Part shown: positions 15,917 through 24,008 of the stretch, one piece after another
Numbering within the stretch: the stretch's first letter is position 1
Layout of the letters: each line of letters starts with the position of its first letter
Source of the DNA: an uncultured Chloroflexota bacterium
Lineage (GTDB): Bacteria > Chloroflexota > Anaerolineae > Aggregatilineales > Phototrophicaceae
Assembly: GCA_937974245.1 (NCBI GenBank)
Contig: CALJKV010000002.1
Coordinates: 1-41,539 of the forward strand
DNA: 41,539 nucleotides
Direction: 5' to 3'
The notes under the pieces: model-generated
Database searches by the model: none
Told to the model about the DNA's origin: nothing
The model's input: only the letters and a program-made list of their open reading frames with translations
Translations under genes and position numbers: made by a program

Positions 15917-17146
15917 ATGCTGAAAAAACTTATGTTTATCCTGGCGGCTGTCACCTTATTTGCCCTGGCACTACCGGTGGTGGCACAGAGCCAGGCTCCC
16001 GGCCCGATTGCCGCTGCCCTCAACGACCTGAGCAGCCGCGTTGGGCGAACCCTCGCATTAAGCGATTTACAGAACTGGACATGGGAACAGAACGTCTTTC
16101 CGAATGCCGGTCTGGGCTGCCCCAAACCCGGCACACTGTATGCCGACGTGCAAACCGGCGGGTTCAAGTTTCTGTTGACCTATGGCGATATACAGTACGA
16201 CTATCGCGTAACGAATGACCAGCGCATCGTTGTTCTGTGTAATTCGGATGCCGCCCCGGTTTCTACGGCTGTCTGCCCACCAACAGGGGATGCCGCTTAT
16301 ATCACGCCGCGTTTGCAGCTTGGCGTTCAGGCGCGAGTCACGAACGAGGGTGATTCAATTCCCAATAATGTTCGCTCTATTCCCGGAACCAGCGGCACGT
16401 ACCTGGGGGAAATCCCGCCCGGCGAGGTGTTCACTGTGCTGGAAGGCCCACAGTGCAGCCAGGTGGATAAACTCGTCTGGTGGCGGGTGGATTACAATGG
16501 CCTGACTGGGTGGACGGTGGAAGGTCAGGTCGAAAACGGCCAGCCTGACTACTGGCTGGAGCCGCTCGGCACAACATCCGTCCCTACGCCCGGCGCTGCC
16601 AACGCGATTGTCTCGAGCAACGCCAGTCAGGTGCAGGTGCTTTCAAGTTTTGTGACGCCCATTGGGATCACGACGCTTTCACCGGATGGTAAATGGCTGG
16701 CAAGCGGCGGTGTGGACGGCCAACTTACCCTGTTAAACACCGAAACCGGCGCGACTGTGGGAGCCGTCCTGGCACATCCGGTCAGTGTGACCGGCCTGGC
16801 CTTCAGCCCGGATAGCAAGCTGCTGGCTACCGGCAGTGCGGGCGGTCAAGCGCAGCTCTGGGATGTGACCGCGACGGGGGCACAGGTGCGCTTCCCGCTT
16901 CAGGGACATACCGCCAGCGTGGATGCACTGCTGTTCGCGCCGTCCGGCGGGCTGCTGGCAACTGGCAGCGCCGATGGCCGGGTGATTCTGTGGGACGTGA
17001 ATCTGGGGTTAGCAGTGGCACAGTTGACCGGCCATACGGGTACGGTGACACGCCTTATGTTCAGCGCCGATGGCAGCCTGCTGCTGACGACGGACAGCGG
17101 CGGCACGACACGAGTCTGGGGCATTCGTCCCGCCGGGACAGGGTAA
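15917..17146 (+). CDS. Secreted SH3b/WD40 repeat protein
   Basis: 409-residue exported protein. Signal peptide at residues 1-24 (MLKKLMFILAAVTLFALALP, cleavage near VVAQ). An N-terminal domain (about 30-110) with LSSRVGRTLALSDLQNWTW and a conserved GLGCPKPG motif is followed by a bacterial SH3-like domain (about 125-205, ending in WWRVDYNGLTGWTVEGQ). Four WD40 repeats follow (about 240-405, with FSPDSKLLATGSAGGQAQLW and similar). Four repeats are too few for a usual seven-bladed propeller, so blades may come from a multimer or the protein may be short. The ATG at 15917 follows AAAGAGG by 7 nt. Its stop is 4 nt from the stop of the convergent nat gene. Confidence 0.85.
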   Translation: MLKKLMFILAAVTLFALALPVVAQSQAPGPIAAALNDLSSRVGRTLALSDLQNWTWEQNVFPNAGLGCPKPGTLYADVQTGGFKFLLTYGDIQYDYRVTNDQRIVVLCNSDAAPVSTAVCPPTGDAAYITPRLQLGVQARVTNEGDSIPNNVRSIPGTSGTYLGEIPPGEVFTVLEGPQCSQVDKLVWWRVDYNGLTGWTVEGQVENGQPDYWLEPLGTTSVPTPGAANAIVSSNASQVQVLSSFVTPIGITTLSPDGKWLASGGVDGQLTLLNTETGATVGAVLAHPVSVTGLAFSPDSKLLATGSAGGQAQLWDVTATGAQVRFPLQGHTASVDALLFAPSGGLLATGSADGRVILWDVNLGLAVAQLTGHTGTVTRLMFSADGSLLLTTDSGGTTRVWGIRPAGTG

Positions 17147-17150
17147 ATCG

Positions 17151-17963
17151 TTATGCACTATTAACAGCATCCCAGGCTGTCCGCAGAACATCTGCCGCCA
17201 GGCCGAAGTACTGCGCGATGTAGCCTGGGATGTCGCCATTCAAGGGGTGGTCGGTGCGTTCTCCATCCTGGAAGGATTCCAGATGGAAGGGGATCCGCTG
17301 GTTGTTGAAGTACCAGGGCTGGCTCGCGATGATTTTGCTCACAATGATCTTGTCGAGAAACAGGCCGTCTGCTCCATAATCGGCGGTGGTCGCCGCCCGA
17401 TAAGCTGCATCACTCACCGGGACATCAATCAGTGTGAATATGTTCGGTTTCGGGTGTCGGCTGCGCTCGACCTGGAAACGGTTTTCACCATCAGGCCGGA
17501 CGGTGTACTGCTGGAAAGGGCTGGAACGCCGGGTAACTGCCTGGCAATTCAGTGGTAATGGGCAGTACAACGGGATACCGACATCCGCCAGCCAGCGTTC
17601 ACCATTGATGGTCAGCACAATTGCCGTGTGGCAGCCAATTGAATCTTCCATGTTGTTGATCGTCAGATACCCCGTATACCCCAACGCCAGCAGAAGACTG
17701 TAAAAGGCATAGTTGCTCTCAAAACACGTCCCGCCGCCGCGTTCGAGAGCATCCCGCCAGAATACGTCCGGCCAACGCGGGCAGTCGTCGGTTTTCGCTG
17801 TCCGGGTGCGCTTAGCAATGCGAAAGGCCGTCTCCCAGGGGACGGTGCGGGTGTAGGCCGTGAACAGCGCGTCCAACAGACTGAGATCAGGCTTTGCGGC
17901 AGTAACACCCAGGTGGCGCAGTACGTCGCGTGTCAGTTCTGCAGAGAGTGGCGAAGTATCCAT
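17151..17963 (-). CDS. nat: Arylamine N-acetyltransferase
   Basis: 270-residue NAT-family enzyme that moves acetyl from acetyl-CoA to arylamines, hydrazines or small amine antibiotics through a Cys-His-Asp triad. C80 in RGGGTCFESN, H112 in CHTAIVL and D127 in WLADVGI have the expected spacing. Fold and length match bacterial NATs. It lies last in a four-gene overlapping chain, and its ATG shares one base with the stop codon of the preceding GNAT (TGATG). Confidence 0.93.
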   Translation of the reverse strand: MDTSPLSAELTRDVLRHLGVTAAKPDLSLLDALFTAYTRTVPWETAFRIAKRTRTAKTDDCPRWPDVFWRDALERGGGTCFESNYAFYSLLLALGYTGYLTINNMEDSIGCHTAIVLTINGERWLADVGIPLYCPLPLNCQAVTRRSSPFQQYTVRPDGENRFQVERSRHPKPNIFTLIDVPVSDAAYRAATTADYGADGLFLDKIIVSKIIASQPWYFNNQRIPFHLESFQDGERTDHPLNGDIPGYIAQYFGLAADVLRTAWDAVNSA

Positions 17964-18757
17964 CAGCCGTTCTCTTCCGGCTTCAGATGCCGCCAGATAC
18001 AGGCATAGGCGGTGCTGATCTGCTCAAAACCGAGGCGCAGCAGAATCGGGCGACTCATCGGCCCGGCATCCACCGTCAGGAAGCGGCAGTTCTTTTCGCG
18101 TGCCGCCCGCAGACGGGCTGCCAACAGCGCCCGGTAAAAGCCTCGCCCGCGATAGGCCGCCAGTGTCGAGCCACCCCACAACCCCGCGAATGCGTTCCCC
18201 GGCAGGAAGCCTACCCAGGCCACACTGACTGGGGCACCGTCCACATAGACTGCGAACATGCTCAGATAATCAGGATTGTCGCGCAGGTCAGACCCCAACC
18301 GGGTGAAAAGCCCGGTGAAATCCTCATTCCACACGGCTTCTAACAACTGGCGGAGTGGTGCCAGGCTATCCGGGTCGGTGATCTGACGCACATCAGCCTG
18401 CATGGGCTGGAGCAGACTATCCGGTGTCTGTTCGATATCCAGCACCATAATCGCTTCAGCGTCGCCAATGTCGAAGCCGTGCCGCGCCAGGCGTGCTTTC
18501 AAATCCGGCGGTTGGTCGTGGTCGTGCGCTTTCCACTCGAAATCCTGGCCGATCTCCTGGAAGAAGCGGATTTCTTCAGCAATCACGGCGTCCGCATTAT
18601 CCTCGTTCAGCTGGGAGTAAAAGATACCGTTGATTTCACTGCTTATCAGGTCAATCGTGCGAACGGTATATGAGGTTATTTCGCGGCGCACACCGGGGTA
18701 AACCGTTCCGAATTGCCGCTGTTGGTCATAAAGTGCCAGGATTTCAGCCCGATTCAT
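17963..18757 (-). CDS. GNAT-family N-acetyltransferase
   Basis: 264-residue protein. The C-terminal GNAT domain (about residues 125-260) shows GGSTLAAYRGRGFYRALLAA (acetyl-CoA loop) and the closing PILLRLGFEQIST. The N-terminal ~110 residues resemble a degenerate GNAT half, as in tandem GNATs. Substrate unknown. It overlaps the GNAT before it by 4 nt (ATGA) and the nat gene after it by 1 nt, so translation is coupled. Three acetyltransferases in one operon suggest related substrates, which is an inference. Confidence 0.87.
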   Translation of the reverse strand: MNRAEILALYDQQRQFGTVYPGVRREITSYTVRTIDLISSEINGIFYSQLNEDNADAVIAEEIRFFQEIGQDFEWKAHDHDQPPDLKARLARHGFDIGDAEAIMVLDIEQTPDSLLQPMQADVRQITDPDSLAPLRQLLEAVWNEDFTGLFTRLGSDLRDNPDYLSMFAVYVDGAPVSVAWVGFLPGNAFAGLWGGSTLAAYRGRGFYRALLAARLRAAREKNCRFLTVDAGPMSRPILLRLGFEQISTAYACIWRHLKPEENG

Positions 18758-19245
18758 GATCGTATCTCCAGCCGTAAATATTGGATTGTCTCGATGCCTT
18801 CCTGCAAATGAATGGTGTGGCTGTTGGTGAATCCCAGCCGGTGGTAGAGTGCAAGCGCACGCACGTTATCCAGTACCGCCCCGATTTCCAGGGTCGTCAC
18901 CCCGCCCCGCTCTGCTTCCTGGGCGATGTGCTGGATTAAGGCCGTTCCCAGTCCTTTTCCCCGGTAGGCTTCCGCGACGACTAAGTCACTGATCTCAGCA
19001 CACGTCGGCCAGATGGTAAATTGCCCGAAACCGATAGTCTGTTCATCCGATGCGAGGAGCACAAACCCTGCGCCGCGATTCAGCCCGTAATGCTGCTGCA
19101 CGCGCGAGAGCAGTTGGTAAATGGAACCGAAGGGACGCTCCGGCCAGCAGGTCTGGCGCAGCGATTCGGCATCCGTCAACCGGGAACGGCGCAGTCGCAC
19201 CGCCGGGTCGGGTGGGTGCAGCGCCAGGGGAATCCCGCCCGTCAC
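18754..19245 (-). CDS. GNAT-family N-acetyltransferase
   Basis: 163-residue single-domain GNAT with EAYRGKGLGTALIQHIAQEA (acetyl-CoA loop, about residues 91-110) and the closing ALYHRLGFTNSHTIHL. The start codon is GTG, overlapping the FHA gene's TAG by one base (TAGTG), which is why no ATG is used. Its last bases overlap the next GNAT by 4 nt. Substrate unknown. Confidence 0.88.
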   Translation of the reverse strand: MTGGIPLALHPPDPAVRLRRSRLTDAESLRQTCWPERPFGSIYQLLSRVQQHYGLNRGAGFVLLASDEQTIGFGQFTIWPTCAEISDLVVAEAYRGKGLGTALIQHIAQEAERGGVTTLEIGAVLDNVRALALYHRLGFTNSHTIHLQEGIETIQYLRLEIRS

Positions 19246-21275
19246 TATCCCTCCACTGTCGCCGTCAACGTGGGGCGAGGGGTACGGCTTGGCGTAACCG
19301 TTGGTGTCAGTGTCGGCGTCGGGGTAGCCGTCAGCGTCGGGGTGTGTGTGTGGGTTGGTGTCGGTGTTGCTGTCGGTGGCGGCACAGTCGGCAGATTAAC
19401 CTCTTTATAAAGGTTGTTGGGGTCGAAGGTATCGGCGCATACAAAGTCCGTCCGCAGGCCCCACCCGGTATTACCGCCGGGGATTTCCGTCCGCAGCCAT
19501 TGCCCATCGCTATCCTGGGCATTGACGACGACCATGGTGCCAACCGGTACTGTACTGACTACCTGGTGGCGGGGATCCGGCCCGGCGTAGAGAGTCACGT
19601 TGTTGCTGGCAGGGCTGCATTCCGGGTTGATGACCTGAATATCAATAGACTGTTGCAGCGTGTTCCCGACCTCGTCCTGTGCCGTCAGTGTCAGAGAGAA
19701 TGGCCCGGCAGGAATGCCCGCGATGTCACTGAGGGTCGCCGCCGCGCCATACGCTGGTTCCAGGACAGTCTGGCTGAATGCACCGACACCGTTCAGCTGG
19801 GTGGAAACCGCGCCAGGGACATCCCAATTCACCGTGAGGGTTTGTACCACGTAGCGCACCATAACCGGCGGGTCTACTGTGAAGATGGCGCTGCCTAATG
19901 GCTGGTAGATGTAAACGGTCTGCGACGCACTGCTCACTTTGTCGCCATTTTCGCCTACCAGCGCGATCTCTACCGCGCCATGCAGCCCGCTGGTATCCAC
20001 CGCCACGCCACCGCTCTGTGGGTCAAGCGTGGCGTCAATCGGCGTACCGTTCACTTGCAGACTCAGCGCCGCCACATCGGTCACAGCCCAACTTAGATCA
20101 AGCGTACTGCCCTGCGCAACCTGGGTGCTGTTCACTGTGAATTCACTGATATTCGGTTCTGGCCGGGGTGTGAGCACCAGCGCCACCAGTAGAATCACAA
20201 CCAGCGCCAGCGCAGCGCCACCCGCCGCCAGCGCATAGGGTGTCCAGGCCGGGAGCATCGGTTTTTCGACAAAATAACCGCGAGATGGGATTAGGAATTC
20301 GGCAGCATCATTCGAGCGTACCAGCAGGTCAAAGGGGTAACGCTGGGGCGAACCGAATAACAACGGCTGCTGTGGTTTGATTTCCCCCTGAATCGTCAGG
20401 CGCTGCCCCGGCCCAATCATCACCTGGGGCGAGAGGATGTTAAACCGCAGTTTTCCGCTCAGGTCGCGTCCGGCTACTGTAACCGGCAGATCGGCGCTGC
20501 CCATATTATACAGGTTGAGCCGGAAACGTTCGCCGCTCACCAGCTGCGGGGTTTCCAGCCAGGTGGAAAAACTACCGTAAGCCAGGATGCGTACCGGGAA
20601 ATGCGCCACCAGCACATCATCCGGGGTTTCTTTGGGGAAGATGCTGATCGTCACCGGATAGTCGGCGGGTGTGCTGTCACTGCGGCGCAGCGGCTTGAAG
20701 TTGACCAGTACCTGCACGGTATCGTTTGGCTCAACTTCCGGCTGCGGGCGGTCTATCCGCACCCACTCCCTGGGGATTCCGGCAATTTCCACCATAAACC
20801 GGCGCGTCTCCTCGGCAGTGTTGGTGATTGCCAGTTCCGCCGACATATGTGCGCCGGGCGAAAAGGCCTGGGTCGGCCCCTGAACATCAATCTTGAAGGT
20901 CGGCTGTTCCAGTTCGATTCGCTGGGTGATCTCGTCAACCGGCGTGATTGGCTGGGTGGGCTGCTCGTCAATGTGATGGTAGATAATGCGCAGATGTCCG
21001 GCCTGGATTTCCTCGCCACCGTATAACGGGCGTGGTTCATCTTTTGTGAGATGGATGCCATCCACGAAAGTGCCGTTGACTGAATCAAGATCGATGATAT
21101 AGACCTGCTCCCCATCATGGGTGATGTTAAAGTGGTAACGCGATATGGTTGTGGTATCCAGCACGATGGTGCTTCCACTTGAACGCCCGATGGAAATGTT
21201 ATTTTCAATCAGCGGGAAAGTCTTGAAAGCACCATCCGGCCAGAAGACATCAAGCCGCCCGTATGCCATATCCAT
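19245..21275 (-). CDS. FHA-domain membrane protein with extracellular SH3b and Thr/Pro-rich tail
   Basis: 676-residue protein. An N-terminal FHA domain (about residues 25-95, with GRSSGS, SRYHF and NGTFVDG) recognises phosphothreonine and is therefore presumably cytoplasmic. Two beta-sandwich/Ig-like segments follow (about 115-330), then a single membrane helix (about 350-372), after which the sequence is extracellular: more Ig-like strands, an SH3b segment (about 565-625, LYAGPDPRHQVVSTVPVG) and a Thr/Pro-rich tail (PTATPTPTHTHTPTLTAT). The domain order conflicts with a simple topology if the long pre-helix segment is intracellular. GGAG stands 4 nt before the ATG. Probable role: linking Ser/Thr phosphosignalling to the cell surface; no kinase gene is nearby. 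First gene of the overlapping four-gene chain. Confidence 0.87.
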   Translation of the reverse strand: MDMAYGRLDVFWPDGAFKTFPLIENNISIGRSSGSTIVLDTTTISRYHFNITHDGEQVYIIDLDSVNGTFVDGIHLTKDEPRPLYGGEEIQAGHLRIIYHHIDEQPTQPITPVDEITQRIELEQPTFKIDVQGPTQAFSPGAHMSAELAITNTAEETRRFMVEIAGIPREWVRIDRPQPEVEPNDTVQVLVNFKPLRRSDSTPADYPVTISIFPKETPDDVLVAHFPVRILAYGSFSTWLETPQLVSGERFRLNLYNMGSADLPVTVAGRDLSGKLRFNILSPQVMIGPGQRLTIQGEIKPQQPLLFGSPQRYPFDLLVRSNDAAEFLIPSRGYFVEKPMLPAWTPYALAAGGAALALVVILLVALVLTPRPEPNISEFTVNSTQVAQGSTLDLSWAVTDVAALSLQVNGTPIDATLDPQSGGVAVDTSGLHGAVEIALVGENGDKVSSASQTVYIYQPLGSAIFTVDPPVMVRYVVQTLTVNWDVPGAVSTQLNGVGAFSQTVLEPAYGAAATLSDIAGIPAGPFSLTLTAQDEVGNTLQQSIDIQVINPECSPASNNVTLYAGPDPRHQVVSTVPVGTMVVVNAQDSDGQWLRTEIPGGNTGWGLRTDFVCADTFDPNNLYKEVNLPTVPPPTATPTPTHTHTPTLTATPTPTLTPTVTPSRTPRPTLTATVEG

Positions 21276-21319
21276 TCACTCCGGTCTTATTGCCAATCAT
21301 GTTCCCTTGTAATGGTTCC

Positions 21320-21347
21320 ATTGTAGCCTGACGCACGCCTTTGGCAA
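21320..21347 (-). promoter_or_regulatory. Promoter of the FHA-acetyltransferase operon
   Basis: Minus strand: TTGCCA (21347-21342), 16-bp spacer, TACAAT (21325-21320), about 45 nt upstream of the FHA start codon. Confidence 0.6.
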
Positions 21348-21374
21348 AGTCAGTTTCTAAATCTGCACAGACGC

Positions 21375-21405
21375 TTGACTCTCACGTTACGTTATCGTTT
21401 ATCAT
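21375..21405 (+). promoter_or_regulatory. Promoter of the MerR-type gene, 19-bp spacer
   Basis: TTGACT (21375-21380), then 19 bp, then TATCAT (21400-21405). The long spacer is the hallmark of promoters that MerR-family proteins activate by twisting DNA. The spacer contains CACGTTACGTTATCGT, which has partial dyad symmetry. It lies 27 nt before the start codon, so autoregulation is likely. Confidence 0.6.
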
Positions 21406-21431
21406 GATGCCGAGTGAGAGGAGGAATGGTC

Positions 21432-22172
21432 GTGTATACGGTCAAACAGATTGCCAACCTGGCGGGCGTGAGCATTCGCACACTGCATTATTACGATGAA
21501 ATCACACTCTTGGCACCCACGACTATAGGCGAAAATGGCTACCGGTACTATGACGATGCCGCGCTGTTCCGGCTTCAGCAAATCCTGTTTTACCGTGAGT
21601 TGGGGCTGGAACTGCGACAAATCCGGGGGATTCTAGATAACCCGGAATTTGAACTGATCGTGGCTTTGCAATCGCACCGGCGCGTGATTTCCGGCAGGAT
21701 TAACCGGCTGCAAACCCTCATCACGACTATAGATAGAACGATCAAGCATATCAAAGGGGAAGAACCCATGAGCAACAAGCAAATCTTCGGCGGGTTCAAC
21801 GAAGAACAGGAAAAACGGTATACCGAAGAAGCCGCCCAGCTCTACGGAGAGGAACGGGTACGTAAATCTGTCAATCTCTGGAACAGCTATACGGCGGAAA
21901 AGAAAGCGCAGATCAAAGCAGAAGGCAGCGCCATCTATCTCGATCTCGTCGCGGCCATGCCCGGCGGTCCGACCAGCGCTGAAACGCAGGCCATCCTGGC
22001 ACGCTGGCACCAGCACCTCCGCTATTTCTACGAACCGCACGTCGAAATACTGCGCGGCCTGGGGCAGTTGTATAACCAGAGTCCGGAATTTGCCGCCAAC
22101 TTCGAGGCGCTGCACCCCGATCTGCCGCCTTTCCTGGAAGCAGCCATCAGCCACTACTGCGACACGCTGTAA
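21432..22172 (+). CDS. TipA-like MerR-family transcriptional regulator
   Basis: 246-residue regulator. The N-terminal MerR HTH (VKQIANLAGVSIRTLHYYDE, residues 4-23) and wing (GYRYYDD) precede a dimerisation coiled coil (about 80-108). The C-terminal 130 residues form a TipAS-type antibiotic/small-molecule recognition domain (YGEERVRKSVNLWNSYTAEK; HLRYFYEPHVEILRGLGQLY). In Streptomyces TipA this domain covalently binds thiopeptides. The GTG at 21432 was preferred because GGAGG lies 7 nt before it and TipA homologues begin with YTVK; the ATG at 21426 is too close to the ribosome site. An internal ATG at 21768 after AGGGGAAG may start a separate TipAS-like product (see finding). Confidence 0.9.
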   Translation: MYTVKQIANLAGVSIRTLHYYDEITLLAPTTIGENGYRYYDDAALFRLQQILFYRELGLELRQIRGILDNPEFELIVALQSHRRVISGRINRLQTLITTIDRTIKHIKGEEPMSNKQIFGGFNEEQEKRYTEEAAQLYGEERVRKSVNLWNSYTAEKKAQIKAEGSAIYLDLVAAMPGGPTSAETQAILARWHQHLRYFYEPHVEILRGLGQLYNQSPEFAANFEALHPDLPPFLEAAISHYCDTL

Positions 22173-22180
22173 ATAACAAA

Positions 22181-22201
22181 GGGAGGGTCTTAGACCCTCC
22201 C
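22181..22201. terminator. Hairpin after the MerR-type gene
   Basis: GGGAGGGTC (22181-22189) pairs perfectly with GACCCTCCC (22193-22201) around a TTA loop, 8 nt after the stop codon and 38 nt before the convergent gene's end. There is no T-run, so it may be a rho-dependent or bidirectional terminator. Confidence 0.5.
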
Positions 22202-22238
22202 CCCACAGGAAACCACAGGTATTTAACGGACGCGATAC

Positions 22239-23387
22239 CTAGTCGTCGTTGCTATTGTTATTGTCATCTTCATGATCGTCGTCACGGTTGTCATTGCTGT
22301 GGTCGTCGTTGTTGTCGTTGCTGCCGTTATCGTTGCTATGGTTGTCATTGAATTCGCCGTCATCGTGGTTGTCATTGTTGTTGAAGAAGGCCGGGTCGGG
22401 TGTCTGCGGCACGAAGATCGTCATGCCGACTACAATGAAGCGCGGGTCAGTAATGCAGTTTGCTACAGCCAGTTCGCTGATTGAGGAGCCGCTGCCCGCC
22501 GCGATTGCCGAAAGCGTGTCACCAGCCTGGATGGTGTAAGTTGTCCAGCCGGAAGGCATCGCCGGTACGCAGTCTGCCGGGATAACTACAGCGCCGTTGT
22601 CATTGCTGTTGTCGTCGTCGCCCTCATTATCGTTGTTGTTGTCGTTACTGTTGGCATTGTCTTCATGATTCAGCCAGCCTTCGACCTCACTTGCGACGAG
22701 TTCACCATTCACGATGCGGACATGCACCTTAACCAGCGCCCCCACCTGAAGTTGTGTCTTGACTTCAGCCTGAAGCATGTTGATACTCTGGCCGGCGACG
22801 ATGATATAGCCATCGCCAATTTCTTCCAGCGTCCCGCGCAGTTCGAAGTCTTCACCGGGCGCAGTAGGCGGAGTATCCGGGGTGTAGAGCGCTACTTCAC
22901 GGGCGACCAGTGCACCGGCATCATCGAAGCTGGCATGTACCTTGACCATATCGCCCACAGCAACGACATCCGTCATTTCGGCGGTGCTGATGTCTACAAC
23001 CAGCCCATTGATCGTCAGGGAAGCAGCGTCCAGGGCTTCCACCACACCCGTGATCTCGACCTCGCCAGGGAGCAGGCCATCTGGCGTGGCGGCGTTTACT
23101 TCACGGGCGGCGATGGTGCCATCGGTCAGCACCCAGCCCTCCACCTTGACAGCGGCGTCCAGTTCCAGCGCGGTGTTGAGTTCGGCGGATGTGATGTCAA
23201 TGACCTGCTGGTTGACGGTGATGCTGTCTACCGTCATCGCTTCAATCAGGCCAACCAGTTCAATCGAACCAACAGCGTTGGCGGGGGGAACAACGGTCTG
23301 TGCCAACGCTGCGCCCAGTGGCAGTGCCAACAGCAGCCCTAGCAAAACCAGAATTCCAAATACACGTTGCGTAGTATTCTTGACCAT
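22239..23387 (-). CDS. Exported DUF5666/LysM protein with Asp/Asn-rich regions
   Basis: 382-residue secreted protein. Signal peptide at residues 1-27 (hydrophobic GILVLLGLLLALPLGAALA). Three DUF5666-like repeats of the form G-x-[IL]E-x-[IL]...[IV]V...GxxVKV follow (about 33-95, 103-170, 178-240). An Asp/Asn-rich linker leads to one LysM domain (about 272-322, YTIQAGDTLSAIA through VVGMTIFVP) that should bind peptidoglycan or related glycans. The protein ends in a ~50-residue Asn/Asp/His low-complexity tail. ATG at 23387 is preceded by GGGAG. A stand-alone metal- or glycan-binding wall protein is plausible, but inferred. Confidence 0.83.
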   Translation of the reverse strand: MVKNTTQRVFGILVLLGLLLALPLGAALAQTVVPPANAVGSIELVGLIEAMTVDSITVNQQVIDITSAELNTALELDAAVKVEGWVLTDGTIAAREVNAATPDGLLPGEVEITGVVEALDAASLTINGLVVDISTAEMTDVVAVGDMVKVHASFDDAGALVAREVALYTPDTPPTAPGEDFELRGTLEEIGDGYIIVAGQSINMLQAEVKTQLQVGALVKVHVRIVNGELVASEVEGWLNHEDNANSNDNNNDNEGDDDNSNDNGAVVIPADCVPAMPSGWTTYTIQAGDTLSAIAAGSGSSISELAVANCITDPRFIVVGMTIFVPQTPDPAFFNNNDNHDDGEFNDNHSNDNGSNDNNDDHSNDNRDDDHEDDNNNSNDD

Positions 23388-23527
23388 GATACGAATCTCC
23401 CTCAGTGGATAAATGGTCAGTACGATAGTTATTTCGCCTATAACGACAGGAGAAACGCACAAAGGTTTCGGTGAATTCTGGAAATTAGTACGGAGGTACT
23501 ACCCAGCAGTGCGAGATGTGCCGCAGC

Positions 23528-23764
23528 TTACCGGGGCGGGGGCAGCCGTTGCTTATCCCCGCGGGCATACAGACGGGTCAGGTCAATGCCGTAGTAACGA
23601 GCGGTGTTCAGCAGAATCACGACGGCCAGCCCTTCGTCAAGGTTGCCCACCAGCGGCAGATTGTCCGGTAAAAACTCAAGAATCCCCAGAGTGGGATTAA
23701 GGAGATAGAGCAGGGAGACCAGTGCCAGGAAAATGATGAACATTTCTTTGAACAGGCGGATCAT
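23528..23764 (-). CDS. Small DUF1232/YkvA-like membrane protein
   Basis: 78-residue protein with an N-terminal hydrophobic helix (MFIIFLALVSLLYLLNP). The segment LEFLPDNLPLVGNLDEGLAVVILLNTARYYGIDL matches the DUF1232 pattern of PDxIPxxGxLDDxxV. Family role unknown. The ATG at 23764 is preferred because GAGG stands 6 nt upstream; the ATG at 23770 sits inside that spacing. Confidence 0.7.
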   Translation of the reverse strand: MIRLFKEMFIIFLALVSLLYLLNPTLGILEFLPDNLPLVGNLDEGLAVVILLNTARYYGIDLTRLYARGDKQRLPPPR

Positions 23765-24008
23765 GAGCATCCTCGCAGGGTGAGTTTGACTACTTCCTAG
23801 TATAACATGGGGACAACGAGCCCCACATTGGAATTGTGGTGTTTTCCCGTTTTCTCCTGTTTTTCAGGCTGAGTCCAATTAGCCGGTACGCTCCCAATGA
23901 ATTCGTCTCCTGCTGAGAATAACATGAACGTTCCGGTGGATTTTGCGGTACTATAGCTAGTGCCTGAGTACAATACCCTCAATAACTTGAGAAGTATCGA
24001 GCAAGTCT

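Noticed and set aside
19050..19898. A long plus-strand frame opposite the FHA gene
   Set aside because: It has no domain or credible start, and the minus-strand frame encodes clear FHA and SH3b motifs. It is a shadow of GC-rich coding DNA.
22243..22385. CRISPR-like or tandem-repeat array
   Set aside because: The repetitive DNA encodes an Asn/Asp/His-rich protein tail and has no fixed-length repeats with unique spacers.
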